Shown: positions 28,679 through 37,871, counted from the stretch's first letter. The stretch: DNA of 64,000 nt from Marinobacter sediminum (GCF_023657445.1 NZ_JAGTWY010000001.1:682001-746000), one strand, 5' to 3'. The notes: generated from the letters alone by a model not told the origin. Translations and numbers: made by a program.

Positions 28679-30463
28679 ATGCTGCCGGGGGCCACTGTGG
28701 AAGAGTCTGTTGCAGAAAATCGCCCGCTCCGAATTCTCATTGCCGATGACAGTGACAGTGATCGTCTGATTCTGAAAACCCTGCTGAAACGACTGGGCCA
28801 TAGAGTATTCGATGCCGCTAACGGTTTGGAGGCGGTCGCCCTGTTCAGAGATACCACTCCGGATATCGTACTGCTGGATGCTCTTATGCCCCGGATGGAC
28901 GGCATGGAGGCAGCCCGGCAGATCAAATCCCTGGCCGGAGAAAGAATGGTGCCACTGATCTTTCTGACGTCTCTCTCTGAGGCCAGCGCACTGGCTCGGT
29001 GCCTTGAGGCGGGTGGCGATGACTTCCTGAGCAAACCCTATAATCGGGTGATTATCGAAGCCAAGATTAACGCCTTCAACCGGATGCGGCTCATGCACCA
29101 GACCCTCTCTGACCAGAGGGATATTATCCGTGAGCGCAACCGGCAGCTGCTGGAGGAGCAAGAGGTTGCTAAACGGGTATTCGACAATGTTGCCCACACG
29201 GGCTGTCTTGATGCGGCAAATATCCGGTACCACGCCTCTCCGTTATCGATCTTCAATGGTGATGTGTTATTTGCCTCACCGCGCCCGGCCGGCGGCATGC
29301 TGATCTTCATAGGTGACTTTACCGGGCATGGTTTGCCAGCAGCTATTGGCGCCATGCCGGTGGCCGAGATTTTCTATGGTATGGCTAGCAAAGGCTTTAA
29401 TGGCGCTGATGTGCTGAGAGAAATCAATCAGAAACTGAAACGGATTCTGCCCACCGGCATGTTCTGTTGCGGCGCAATGATCGAGGCAGACTTCAAGTTG
29501 AATCAGCTGCAGATCTGGAACGGAGGGTTACCGGATGGCTGGCTTATCCGTTCCACTGGCGAACCTGAGATACTGCCATCCCGGCATCTGCCGCTCGGTA
29601 TAAGGTCTCCCGAACAGTTCGACGCTGAAATGGATACGATTGGCGCTGTGCCGGGTGATCGTCTGTTGATGATGACGGATGGGGTACTGGAATCGGGGAA
29701 TGCTGCGGGGGAGGTTTTCGGAGAAGCGGGTATCCTCCGCGCCCTTGAGTCGAGTGAGTCTGCTCAGCATCCATTCGATGCGGTGATCGACGGCGTGCAG
29801 CGGTTCACCGGTAGCCAGGGGGATGCTGATGATCTTACCCTGTGCAGTCTGGAAATGGTGGACGAGGCTGGTTTTTCAGTGTTACCGGATCGGGTACCAC
29901 CCTCGGCACTGGCCGGTCCCACGGAGTGGCGCTGTATTTATGAGGTTCGTGAGCGCACGCTCGGAGATTTCAGCCCTTTGCCACTGTTGCTGCACATTTG
30001 TATGGAAGTTCCTGGCCTCAGGCGCAAGAGCGGCGAGATATACACCCTGCTGGCAGAACTCTATAACAATGCCCTGGAGCACGGTGTGCTGGAGTTACCA
30101 TCGGAATGGAAGCATACGTCGGACGGCTTTGACCGCTATTATGAGGAAAGACGGCGCAGGCTTGGTCGAATAGAAGGACACTTTATCCGCTTTAGCCTGC
30201 ACCATTCCATGAAACCATCGGGAGGGCGTCTTCGTGTTATTTGTGAGGACAGTGGCCCCGGGTTCGATTTCCACAACCATCCGGTTCTGGTGTCTGGTGA
30301 CAAACCGCGGGTCGCTGCGAGGTATGCCGGGCGGGGACTTTTACTGTTGAAACGATTGTCGGAATCCGTCACGTTCCATCATCAGGGTAATCACGTCGAA
30401 ATTGTTTATGATTGGCATTTTCCCGGCGCCGTATCTGAGCGGGAGGCAGCAGTCCAGTCATGA
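28679..30463 (+). CDS. hsbR: HsbR-like response regulator with PP2C phosphatase and anti-sigma kinase domains
   Basis: A 594-residue three-domain protein. The receiver domain (about 17-135) has acidic residues in IADDSDSD, phospho-aspartate D67 in VLLDALMPRMDG and the SKPYN lysine motif. The middle SpoIIE/PP2C domain (about 180-390) has GDFTGHGLPAAIGAMP and MMTDGVLESG. The C-terminal HATPase_c/anti-sigma kinase-like region (about 420-585) has LLAELYNNALEHGV and CEDSGPGFDF. It should switch between dephosphorylating and phosphorylating HsbA in response to HptB-borne phosphate. It sits 7 bases after hsbA and overlaps the hptB region. Confidence 0.9.
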   Translation: MLPGATVEESVAENRPLRILIADDSDSDRLILKTLLKRLGHRVFDAANGLEAVALFRDTTPDIVLLDALMPRMDGMEAARQIKSLAGERMVPLIFLTSLSEASALARCLEAGGDDFLSKPYNRVIIEAKINAFNRMRLMHQTLSDQRDIIRERNRQLLEEQEVAKRVFDNVAHTGCLDAANIRYHASPLSIFNGDVLFASPRPAGGMLIFIGDFTGHGLPAAIGAMPVAEIFYGMASKGFNGADVLREINQKLKRILPTGMFCCGAMIEADFKLNQLQIWNGGLPDGWLIRSTGEPEILPSRHLPLGIRSPEQFDAEMDTIGAVPGDRLLMMTDGVLESGNAAGEVFGEAGILRALESSESAQHPFDAVIDGVQRFTGSQGDADDLTLCSLEMVDEAGFSVLPDRVPPSALAGPTEWRCIYEVRERTLGDFSPLPLLLHICMEVPGLRRKSGEIYTLLAELYNNALEHGVLELPSEWKHTSDGFDRYYEERRRRLGRIEGHFIRFSLHHSMKPSGGRLRVICEDSGPGFDFHNHPVLVSGDKPRVAARYAGRGLLLLKRLSESVTFHHQGNHVEIVYDWHFPGAVSEREAAVQS

Positions 30464-30486
30464 TAGGTACAAACACAGGGGGCGGT

Positions 30487-30834
30487 ATGAGTAATAAGCC
30501 ACACCTTGACGAGGAAGCGTTGGCCGAGCTTCAGGACGTCATGGACGATGAATTTGAAGTATTGATTCAGACCTATCTCAGCGACTCTCGTGAGCGAGTT
30601 GCGAGCCTGAGAGCGGCCATCGAAGTGGAAGATGCGGATGCATTTGCCAAGATGGCACACAGTTTCAAAGGCAGTTGTATCAATATAGGTGCACCGCATC
30701 TGGGGCAGTTGTGCCTTGCGGCCGAGATGGCCGGCAAGGAGAACCGTCTGGAGGGAGCGTCTGCAATGGTTGATGGTATCGAGGCCGAGCTCCGGACTGT
30801 CGCCGATATGCTGGAGGGGTTGCTGGTTCGATAA
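30487..30834 (+). CDS. hptB: HptB-like histidine phosphotransfer protein
   Basis: A 115-residue HPt domain protein with the phospho-histidine at H58 in KMAHSFKGSCINIGA, followed by the conserved GAPHLGQLCLAAE helix. ATG at 30487, with AGGGGGCGG just upstream, is preferred; an alternative ATG at 30460 overlaps the hsbR stop and adds nine residues. In P. aeruginosa HptB receives phosphate from hybrid kinases such as RetS-family members and passes it to HsbR. The last gene of the hsbA-hsbR-hptB trio; fliK and its sigma54 promoter follow. Confidence 0.88.
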   Translation: MSNKPHLDEEALAELQDVMDDEFEVLIQTYLSDSRERVASLRAAIEVEDADAFAKMAHSFKGSCINIGAPHLGQLCLAAEMAGKENRLEGASAMVDGIEAELRTVADMLEGLLVR

Positions 30835-30850
30835 ATATTAGGCTGCTGTC

Positions 30851-30865
30851 TGGCACCGCTTTTGC
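30851..30865 (+). promoter_or_regulatory. sigma54 promoter for fliK
   Basis: TGGCACC-GCTT-TTGC, followed by A, is a near-consensus -24/-12 promoter with GG at 30852-30853 and GC at 30864-30865. It begins 16 bases after the hptB stop and 97 bases before fliK. Confidence 0.9.
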
Positions 30866-30947
30866 AGTCCAAGAGGAAACCGCCCGGAAAACCGTTGAAA
30901 GCCGGCAATGATGGGCGATAACTCGACAAAAGCGGCAAGAGGTTGCC

Positions 30948-32180
30948 ATGCCCCAGATGGTTCTTCCCCAGACCCCCGCTCCAGGGATGCAGAATGACAC
31001 CGGTTCCAGAAAGGCAGGCGCCGGTAAGGAAACCGGAGATGGTGAAAGCCGGTTTGAGTCATTATCTCGCGCTGAACAGAAGCGCCTGGATCGACAGAAG
31101 GCCGAGCACAGCGATGAGTCGCAACCTGTCAAAGAGCCCCGTTCTGCCGAAAATGATCGCCTCCCCCCCGAATCGGGCGAAAACACGGAGGCTATTCAGG
31201 ATGTTGTTGAAACCCCGGGTGCTGCTGTAGCGACAGTCGCTGACAGCGTCGAGAACGGCAAGTTGACTCCGGAGCTTTCCGGAGACATGGAGCTGGTCGC
31301 AACACCATTGACGTTTGCCGAATTGCAGACGCTTCTGGTGCCGGCAAATGGGCAAGCTGCTGCTGTTGCCGAGGGTGTCCCTGCAAGTAAGCCCGGTTTA
31401 TCGGAAGGTGTTCCTGCCAGTAAGTCCGGATTATCGGCGGTGCTCGCTCAGATGGTGCCGGGCAGCGGTCCGGTAAACGGTGTGATTAATGGCAAGCCTG
31501 GCCTGCAGGGGCAGGGTGCTCCGGGGGCTACTTCGGGGCTGCAACTCACGGAAGCACTAACAGCCTCTCTGGCACCTGACAACGCCAGGGCGGCAGATTC
31601 CTCCGCCAGTCTTGTGGCTTCGGCCCGTGTTCAGTCGGCCATGGAGGTGGTCTCGCAACAGGCTGCAAATGCCAATGCTGCAAAGCTTTCTCCCGAGATT
31701 TCGTTGCCGCTCAGGGGATACGCCACCTCAATTGATGTCCCGGTCGGCCATGCTGAGTGGGGCGATAAGATGGTTGGTAAGTTGAGCTGGCTGACAGCAC
31801 GAAATATGTCGGTCGCTGAGATTCACCTTACCCCGCCGGATATGGGGCCGATGGAAGTGAAGGTGCGTATGCATCACGACCAGGCCAACATTACGGTGCA
31901 TGCAGCCAATCCGGTGGTTCGGGACCAGCTCGAACTGAATTCTCATCGGTTGCGTGACATGCTGGGTGAACAGGGGCTCTCCCTTGCCCAGTTTGATGTT
32001 TCGGATTCACCACAACAGCAGGGTGGCGAACAGGCTACAGGTGACGGTGACGGTGACGGTGAGGGGAGTGGCGGTCGTGGGACATCTGGTACGCTGGCCG
32101 ACGCTGATCTTGACGATACGGATCTTCGTTCAGGTAATCTTGACCTCAGTTGGAAAGGCGAAGTCGACATCTTTGCCTGA
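30948..32180 (+). CDS. fliK: FliK, flagellar hook-length control protein
   Basis: A 410-residue protein. The N-terminal two thirds are low-complexity, rich in proline, serine, alanine and glycine, consistent with the ruler region. The C-terminal hook-length domain (about 265-355) has the family core AEIHLTPPDMGPMEVKVRMH followed by an NSHRLRDMLGEQGLSLAQFDV segment, split here by linker. A GDGDGDGEG glycine-aspartate tract lies near the end. FliK measures hook length and switches FlhB specificity to filament substrates. It contains an 11-residue tandem repeat at 31371-31436. Confidence 0.93.
   Translation: MPQMVLPQTPAPGMQNDTGSRKAGAGKETGDGESRFESLSRAEQKRLDRQKAEHSDESQPVKEPRSAENDRLPPESGENTEAIQDVVETPGAAVATVADSVENGKLTPELSGDMELVATPLTFAELQTLLVPANGQAAAVAEGVPASKPGLSEGVPASKSGLSAVLAQMVPGSGPVNGVINGKPGLQGQGAPGATSGLQLTEALTASLAPDNARAADSSASLVASARVQSAMEVVSQQAANANAAKLSPEISLPLRGYATSIDVPVGHAEWGDKMVGKLSWLTARNMSVAEIHLTPPDMGPMEVKVRMHHDQANITVHAANPVVRDQLELNSHRLRDMLGEQGLSLAQFDVSDSPQQQGGEQATGDGDGDGEGSGGRGTSGTLADADLDDTDLRSGNLDLSWKGEVDIFA
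31371..31436 (+). repeat. 33-base tandem duplication inside fliK
   Basis: Two head-to-tail 33-base units (31371-31403 and 31404-31436) encode EGVPASKPGLS and EGVPASKSGLS. They differ at about five positions, so the duplication is not fresh. It lies in the ruler region, where length changes would alter hook length. Confidence 0.85.
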
Positions 32181-32273
32181 CTGCATCCAGTCACTCCTCA
32201 ATGTGTCGTGCATTTCACTCCAAACTGTTTTGCCCATCCTCTCCGGCAGCGCTAAACTGCGGTTCTTAACGGG

Positions 32274-32299
32274 AAGGGTGGGCTATCTGGCCCGCCCTT
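32274..32299 (+). terminator. hairpin after fliK overlapping the fliL promoter, possible weak terminator
   Basis: AAGGGTGGGC (32274-32283) pairs with GCCCGCCCTT (32290-32299) with one G-T pair and a 6-base loop. Only a TTT end is present before GCA, so termination is likely weak. The right arm coincides with the sigma54 promoter at 32288-32302. Confidence 0.4.
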
Positions 32300-32302
32300 T
32301 GC
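32288..32302 (+). promoter_or_regulatory. sigma54 promoter for fliLMNOPQR-flhB
   Basis: TGGCCCG-CCCT-TTGC, followed by A, has GG at 32289-32290 and GC at 32301-32302 at the right spacing. It lies 64 bases before fliL. This would give the switch and export-gate operon its own class II start. Confidence 0.85.
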
Positions 32303-32365
32303 ATCGAACTCACCAAAGTCACGGAAAAGCGCTCCCTCTGACGGATTTCTGGCGAAGCTGACACT

Positions 32366-32875
32366 ATGGCTGAAAATAAAGCGCCTGAAGAGGCACCTGC
32401 CAAGAAAAGCAAACTGAAGCTGATCATCATGGTCGTGATCGTCGTTATCCTTGCGATTGTGCTTTCAGTGATGGGGACGCTCTGGTTCCTCAATGGCAGC
32501 TTGCCAGGTATGGGTAGCGAAGACGAGGATTCAGGCGAGACTGTCGAGGAGGCCTTCGAGCCCAGCACCTACGTGGAGCTGCAAAAGGCCCTGGTCACGA
32601 CCGTCCAGGCGCAGGGCCGGCAGAGGTATGCCCAGGTTTACCTCGCACTGGAGGCAACGGATACCCAGGCCCTGGCGGCTGCACAGTTACACTTGCCATT
32701 GATTCGCAGCCAGCTGGTCATGGTGCTGGGGAGCAGTGATTTTAACGAATTGCAGACGCCAGAAGGACGTCGCGGCCTGGCTGACAAGATGTTGACGACG
32801 GTCAACCAGGTGTTGGAGCAGGAAGGCGAGCCCGCAATCAAGCGGGTACTGTTCAGAAACTTTGTCGTGCAATAG
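32366..32875 (+). CDS. fliL: FliL, flagellar basal body-associated stator protein
   Basis: A 169-residue inner membrane protein with one N-terminal membrane helix (about 20-43, LIIMVVIVVILAIVLSV) and a periplasmic stomatin-like domain starting near TYVELQKALVTTV and ending in VLFRNFVVQ. FliL surrounds the stators and supports torque at high load. Acidic residues cluster just after the membrane helix (SEDEDSGETVEEA). First gene after a sigma54 promoter; fliM follows 40 bases later. Confidence 0.94.
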   Translation: MAENKAPEEAPAKKSKLKLIIMVVIVVILAIVLSVMGTLWFLNGSLPGMGSEDEDSGETVEEAFEPSTYVELQKALVTTVQAQGRQRYAQVYLALEATDTQALAAAQLHLPLIRSQLVMVLGSSDFNELQTPEGRRGLADKMLTTVNQVLEQEGEPAIKRVLFRNFVVQ

Positions 32876-32915
32876 GACCCGAGACGGGTAAGGCATTTCA
32901 GGGGCAGGACTACGT

Positions 32916-33917
32916 ATGCAGGACTTGTTGTCACAGGATGAAATCGATGCCCTCCTCCACGGAGTGGACGATGGCGATATCGATACTTACGAAGAGACTG
33001 ACGATACTGGTGTAAAGTCCTACGACCTCTCCAGCCAGGACCGTATTGTTCGCGGCCGCATGCCCACGCTGGAGATGATCAACGAGCGCTTTGCCCGATA
33101 CACCCGTATCAGCCTGTTCAATCTGATGCGCCGTAACGCCGACGTTTCCGCCGGCGGCGTGCAGATCATGAAGTTCGGGGAATATATTCATACTCTTTAT
33201 GTTCCCACCAGCCTGAACCTCTGCAAGATCCGTCCACTGCGTGGCACGTCACTGTTCGTGCTGGATGCCAAGCTGGTATTCAAGCTGGTTGATAATTTCT
33301 TCGGTGGGGAAGGTCGTCACGCCAAGATTGAGGGCCGGGAATTTACCCCAACGGAAACCCGTATTGTCCAGATGGTGCTGGATCAGGTTTTCCACGACAT
33401 GGCCGAAGCATGGCAGGCGGTGCTCAAGGTGGACTTTGAGTATCTCAGTTCCGAAGTTAATCCGGCCATGGCCAACATTGTCAGTCCCAGTGAAGTGGTC
33501 GTTGTCAGTACTTTCCATATCGAATTGGACGGCGGTGGCGGGGAGCTGCATTTTGCCCTGCCTTATTCCATGATCGAGCCTATCCGGGATGTTCTGGATG
33601 CGGGTGTCCAGAGCGATATTGATGATGTTGACGAACGCTGGGTAAATGCCCTGCAGGAAGACATCAAGGATGTAAATGTACCGGTGAACACGACGGTTTG
33701 CCGCCGCCGGATTTCTCTTCGTGAAATTGCCAAGATGAAGGCTGGCGACATCATTCCGGTTGAGATGGCGGAGCATCTGACGGTAACGGCAAACGGCATC
33801 CCCATATACAAGGCCACGATGGGAACGCGCGACGGAAAACTGGCGTTGAGGATTCATGAAAAGGCAACGCTACCCAAGGTCAAGAAACAACTGAAAGTAG
33901 GGCGTAACAATGGCTGA
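32916..33917 (+). CDS. fliM: FliM, flagellar motor switch protein
   Basis: A 333-residue C-ring protein. The N-terminal CheY-P binding peptide is LLSQDEIDALLHG, the middle domain contains the GGVQIMKFGEYI region with its GGxG-like turn, and the C-terminal SPOA domain ends in KATLPKVKKQLKVG. Phosphorylated CheY from the che operon in this window would bind the N-terminal peptide to reverse rotation. It overlaps fliN by 8 bases. Confidence 0.97.
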   Translation: MQDLLSQDEIDALLHGVDDGDIDTYEETDDTGVKSYDLSSQDRIVRGRMPTLEMINERFARYTRISLFNLMRRNADVSAGGVQIMKFGEYIHTLYVPTSLNLCKIRPLRGTSLFVLDAKLVFKLVDNFFGGEGRHAKIEGREFTPTETRIVQMVLDQVFHDMAEAWQAVLKVDFEYLSSEVNPAMANIVSPSEVVVVSTFHIELDGGGGELHFALPYSMIEPIRDVLDAGVQSDIDDVDERWVNALQEDIKDVNVPVNTTVCRRRISLREIAKMKAGDIIPVEMAEHLTVTANGIPIYKATMGTRDGKLALRIHEKATLPKVKKQLKVGRNNG

Positions 33918-34419
33918 CGACGACAAAAAAGACGAGCAGCAACTCAGCGAAGACGAAAAGCTGGCCGCCGAGTGGGAAGCGGCTATGGAAGAGTCAGGCG
34001 ATGCCGAAGACGAGCACACAGAGGCGGGCTCGGGGGAAGACGAGTGGGCGGCTGCCATGGCGGAAGCCGGTGAAACTGAAAAGAAGGATGACGTTCAGAC
34101 CGCCCCCATGGAAGAGTTTGATCAGGCCACCCGGCCGACACAGGGCAACGGCCCGGCGCCCGATATGGATGTAATCCTGGATATTCCAGTGACCATCTCC
34201 ATGGAAGTTGGCAACACGCAAATCCCTATTCGGAACCTTCTGCAGCTCAACCAGGGCTCAGTGATCGAACTCGACCGGCTGGCCGGTGAGCCGCTGGATG
34301 TTCTTGTTAACGGCACGCTGATCGCCCACGGCGAGGTTGTGATGGTGAATGAGAAGTTTGGTATCCGCCTGACCGATGTGATCAGTCCGGGCGAACGTAT
34401 CAAGCGGCTGCAGAAATAA
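33910..34419 (+). CDS. fliN: FliN, flagellar motor switch protein
   Basis: A 169-residue protein. The first 80 residues are strongly acidic and low-complexity (DDDKKDEQQLSEDEKLAAEWEAAM, split by linker), and the C-terminal SPOA domain runs from MDVILDIPVTISMEVGNTQI to SPGERIKRLQK. FliN completes the C-ring and helps dock FliH. The acidic extension includes two related EWxAAMxE units (residues about 22-28 and 43-49). It overlaps fliM and is one base from fliO. Confidence 0.96.
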   Translation: MADDDKKDEQQLSEDEKLAAEWEAAMEESGDAEDEHTEAGSGEDEWAAAMAEAGETEKKDDVQTAPMEEFDQATRPTQGNGPAPDMDVILDIPVTISMEVGNTQIPIRNLLQLNQGSVIELDRLAGEPLDVLVNGTLIAHGEVVMVNEKFGIRLTDVISPGERIKRLQK

Positions 34420-34420
34420 C

Positions 34421-34867
34421 ATGAGAACACTGTTAGCGACCTTTACGGCCGCTCTTTTGACGACGCCGGTGCTCGCGCAAGACGGGGGTGGCCCAGCCCA
34501 GGCAGAGCCGGTCAGGGCACCAGATACCATAGGAACCATCGTCAGCCTCGGCATAGGCCTGGTAGCCGTAATCGCGCTCATTTACGGGTGTGCCTGGATT
34601 ATTCGCCGAATGAACGGCATGACGGGTATGAACAACAACGCAATCAAGGTTGTTTCCGTGATGGCAGTGGGCGCCAGGGAACGTATCGCGCTGATTGAAG
34701 TGGGTGGGCAGCAGATCCTGCTGGGCATTACGCCCTCGGCCATCCGTACTCTCCATGTTTTCGACGAGCCGGTGGTCGACGCCGGCAATCCCGCCTCGGG
34801 CGATTTTGCTCGCCGCCTGCAAAGCATGATTGGCAAATCCTGGACCTCGCCTACAAGGAACGAATGA
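34421..34867 (+). CDS. fliO: FliO, flagellar export apparatus assembly protein
   Basis: A 148-residue protein with an N-terminal signal-like segment ([18 protein letters not shown]) and one membrane helix (about 47-67, [20 protein letters not shown]), then a small cytoplasmic domain with [21 protein letters not shown], diagnostic of FliO. It helps FliP ring assembly. Starts one base after the fliN stop and ends 4 bases before fliP. Confidence 0.93.
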   Translation: MRTLLATFTAALLTTPVLAQDGGGPAQAEPVRAPDTIGTIVSLGIGLVAVIALIYGCAWIIRRMNGMTGMNNNAIKVVSVMAVGARERIALIEVGGQQILLGITPSAIRTLHVFDEPVVDAGNPASGDFARRLQSMIGKSWTSPTRNE

Positions 34868-34871
34868 CCTC

Positions 34872-35648
34872 ATGATTGCGCGAATGTTCAGACGTTTCAG
34901 CCCGCTTATTGTTCTGTTGCTGGGTTTTGGCTGCAGTCAGATGGCACTGGCGCAGGATGCGACCGGCATCCCGGGTATCCCGGCGTTCACGGTAACGCCG
35001 GGTGAAGGCGAGGGTACCCAGGAATACTCGGTAACCCTGCAGATCCTTGCGCTGATGACAGCGCTTACGTTCCTGCCAGCGATGCTGATGATGATGACAT
35101 CCTTTACCCGCATCATCGTGGTATTTGCCATATTGAGGCAGGCGCTGGGACTGCAGGCGACGCCGTCCAACCAGATCTTGCTGGGACTGGCGCTGTTCCT
35201 AAGTATTTTTATCATGAAGCCGGTCCTGGAAGAGGCTAACAGGGTGGGGCTCCAGCCTTACCTGCAGGAAGAAGTCACCTCGCTGGAAGCCGTGGAGCTG
35301 GCCAGTCAGCCATTCAAGAAATTCATGATGGAACAGACCCGGGAGAGTGATCTGGCTCTGTTCATGCGTATGGCGGACGAACAGTATGCAACTCCCGACG
35401 ATGTCTCTTTTTGGGTACTGATGCCGGCATTCGTTACCAGTGAACTCAAGACCGCATTCCAGATCGGGTTTATCCTGTTTATCCCGTTCCTGATTATCGA
35501 CATGGTGGTGGCCAGTGTTCTGATGGCCATGGGTATGATGATGCTGTCGCCCATCATCATCTCGTTGCCGTTCAAGATCATGTTATTTGTGCTGGTAGAC
35601 GGCTGGGCCCTGATTATGGGCACTCTGGCTGCCAGCTACGGAATATAG
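34872..35648 (+). CDS. fliP: FliP, flagellar export gate protein
   Basis: A 258-residue membrane protein with an N-terminal signal peptide (about 1-28) and four membrane helices. Family hallmarks are [20 protein letters not shown] near residue 75 and [17 protein letters not shown] at the end. Five FliP with FliQ and FliR form the export gate core. ATG at 34872 is chosen as the first start outside fliO. Confidence 0.97.
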   Translation: MIARMFRRFSPLIVLLLGFGCSQMALAQDATGIPGIPAFTVTPGEGEGTQEYSVTLQILALMTALTFLPAMLMMMTSFTRIIVVFAILRQALGLQATPSNQILLGLALFLSIFIMKPVLEEANRVGLQPYLQEEVTSLEAVELASQPFKKFMMEQTRESDLALFMRMADEQYATPDDVSFWVLMPAFVTSELKTAFQIGFILFIPFLIIDMVVASVLMAMGMMMLSPIIISLPFKIMLFVLVDGWALIMGTLAASYGI

Positions 35649-35656
35649 GGGGCATT

Positions 35657-35926
35657 ATGACTCCGGAAACCGTCATTGATATTCTTCGTGAAGCCCTTTG
35701 GATGATCGTTCTTTTGTCCTCTGTCATTATCGGGCCGGGCCTGGTTATTGGTCTTGTTGTGAGTACCTTTCAGGCGGCGACCCAGATTAACGAGCAGACA
35801 CTGAGCTTTCTGCCACGCCTTCTGGTGACGCTCATCGTGATCATTGTCATGGGGCCCTGGATGCTGACCCAGCTTCTGGATCACGCCAACCGGCTGATCT
35901 CCAGTATCCCCTACCTGATTGGCTGA
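35657..35926 (+). CDS. fliQ: FliQ, flagellar export gate protein
   Basis: An 89-residue protein with two membrane helices (about 16-38 and 52-75) and the typical opening TPETVIDILREALWMIVLLS and QEINEQTL-like segment (TQINEQTLSFLPRL). It is part of the FliPQR export gate. Eight bases after fliP and 3 bases before fliR. Confidence 0.97.
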   Translation: MTPETVIDILREALWMIVLLSSVIIGPGLVIGLVVSTFQAATQINEQTLSFLPRLLVTLIVIIVMGPWMLTQLLDHANRLISSIPYLIG

Positions 35927-35929
35927 CGG

Positions 35930-36715
35930 ATGATTCCTGAGGCGTTCAGTGCAGAGCTGATAGGGCAGTGGGTGGGGCAACATGTGTGGCCCCTGTTTCG
36001 AATCGCTAGCTTTCTGATGGTTATACCCATCTTCGGCACCCAGCTGGTTCCGGCTCGTGTTCGCATGGGTTTGGCACTTCTGATGACGATCCTCATCGCG
36101 CCAATCATTCCATCGGTGCCTCAGGTTGAAGCGCTTAGCGCCGATGCCGTCGTTATAACACTGCAGCAGATCCTGATCGGCGTTGGGCTTGGCTTTGCAC
36201 TGACAGCCCTATGGCAGCTTTTTGTTATTGCAGGTCAGATGATCGCCATGCAAATGGGCCTCGGTTTCGCCTCCATGGTTGACCCTGCCAACGGGGTTAA
36301 CGTTCCGGTGCTTTCCCAGATCTATACCATTACTATCACCCTGCTGTTCCTTGCCATGAATGGTCATCTGGTTGCGTTTGAAGTCTTCATCGAGAGTTTC
36401 AGAATACTGCCAATCGGCATGGAAGGGCTTGGGCAGGCAGGCGTATGGGAGCTGGCACATCGCATAAGCTGGATGTTCGCCTCCGCCATGCTGCTCGCCT
36501 TGCCAGCGGTAACAGCAGTACTGATCGTCAGCATCTCCTTCGGCGTGATGACCCGTGCAGCGCCGCAGATGAACATCTTTGCGCTGGGTTTTCCCATTGG
36601 CCTGATTTTTGGATTGTTTTCCATATGGGTACTGCACGCCAATTTTCTGCCGCACTTTGATCAGTACACCAGAGAGACGTTTGATTTTATGCGGCAGTTA
36701 CAGGGGCAGCCGTAG
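35930..36715 (+). CDS. fliR: FliR, flagellar export gate protein
   Basis: A 261-residue membrane protein with about six helices and conserved stretches PIFGTQLVPARVRMGLALL near residue 33 and GLGFASMVDPANGVNVPVLS near 109. FliR completes the export gate helical assembly with FliP and FliQ and contacts FlhB. The start lies 3 bases after the fliQ stop. Confidence 0.97.
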   Translation: MIPEAFSAELIGQWVGQHVWPLFRIASFLMVIPIFGTQLVPARVRMGLALLMTILIAPIIPSVPQVEALSADAVVITLQQILIGVGLGFALTALWQLFVIAGQMIAMQMGLGFASMVDPANGVNVPVLSQIYTITITLLFLAMNGHLVAFEVFIESFRILPIGMEGLGQAGVWELAHRISWMFASAMLLALPAVTAVLIVSISFGVMTRAAPQMNIFALGFPIGLIFGLFSIWVLHANFLPHFDQYTRETFDFMRQLQGQP

Positions 36716-36734
36716 ATGAATCCGGTGAATAGTA

Positions 36735-37871
36735 ATGGCTGAAGAAAACGACAACAGTCAGGAAAAAACGGAAGAGGCCACCCCCCGAAGGCTCGAGAAA
36801 GCCAGGGAGGAGGGCCAGACTGCCCGTTCCCGTGAGCTGGCCACCATGGCGGTGCTTCTGGCGGGCGCCGGCGGATTGTTGATGTTTGGCGCCAGCCTCG
36901 GTGCCGCCCTTGAATCGGTCATGCGTGACAGCTTTGTGCTCGAACGCTCCGCCATCTTCGATACCCGCCACATGAGTGTGCAACTGATCGCCGCAACCAA
37001 AGACGCTGCCTGGGCCTTGTCACCAATACTCATCATGCTGCTGCTCGCGGCAATCTTCGGCTCCATCGGTATTGGCGGACTCCTGTTCAGCGGTAAGGCG
37101 ATTGCTCCAAAGCTGAACCGAATGGACCCGATCAAGGGTCTTGGTCGCATGTTCTCCATGCGCTCCCTGGTCGAGCTGGTGAAAGCCATTGCCAAGGTCG
37201 GACTGGTGCTGGCAGTTGCCATCCTGATCCTTAACCTGAGGACAGAAGACTTGCTCAGCATCGCCGAAGAGCCGGTGATGCCCGCCATGGAGCATGTTCT
37301 CTGGACGCTTGGCTGGAGTTTCTTTGTACTTTCCTGCGCCACCATTGTCATTGCCCTGATTGACGTACCTTTCCAGATCTACGATCACCAGAAGAAATTG
37401 AAAATGACCAAGCAGGAGGTCAAGGACGAATATAAGGACACGGAAGGCAAGCCGGAAGTTAAAGGCAAGATCCGTCAGCTGCAGCGTGAAATGGCCCAGC
37501 GCCGCATGATGCAGGATGTGCCGACAGCCGATGTGGTTATCACTAACCCGACCCACTATGCCGTGGCCCTGAAGTACGATCAGAAGGCCATGGCGGCGCC
37601 CGTGGTAGTGGCCAAGGGCTCTGATGAAACTGCGTTCAAGATCATGGAGATTGCCCGCGAGCACAAAGTCGAAATTCTTCGCACTCCGCCGCTCACCCGG
37701 GCTGTCTATCACAACTCTGACATCGGCGATGAGATTCCTGATGGCCTCTACATGGCCATCGCCCAGGTTCTGGCTTACGTGTTCCAGCTTCGGCAGTTCC
37801 GCAAGGGGCGTGGGCCCAAGCCGGGCATGCCGGATTTACCGATTCCCTCTGACTTGAGGCGGGATGCCTGA
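36735..37871 (+). CDS. flhB: FlhB, flagellar export substrate-specificity switch
   Basis: A 378-residue protein. The N-terminus NSQEKTEEATPRRLEKAREE is classic FlhB, four membrane helices follow, and the cytoplasmic domain holds the self-cleavage motif NPTH at residues 271-274 (VITNPTHYAVALKYD). Cleavage and FliK contact switch export from rod/hook to filament proteins. Last gene of the fliL operon; the convergent methyltransferase ends 152 bases away, and that gap holds no clear terminator. A paralogue of its C-terminal domain lies at 58709-59041. Confidence 0.97.
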   Translation: MAEENDNSQEKTEEATPRRLEKAREEGQTARSRELATMAVLLAGAGGLLMFGASLGAALESVMRDSFVLERSAIFDTRHMSVQLIAATKDAAWALSPILIMLLLAAIFGSIGIGGLLFSGKAIAPKLNRMDPIKGLGRMFSMRSLVELVKAIAKVGLVLAVAILILNLRTEDLLSIAEEPVMPAMEHVLWTLGWSFFVLSCATIVIALIDVPFQIYDHQKKLKMTKQEVKDEYKDTEGKPEVKGKIRQLQREMAQRRMMQDVPTADVVITNPTHYAVALKYDQKAMAAPVVVAKGSDETAFKIMEIAREHKVEILRTPPLTRAVYHNSDIGDEIPDGLYMAIAQVLAYVFQLRQFRKGRGPKPGMPDLPIPSDLRRDA

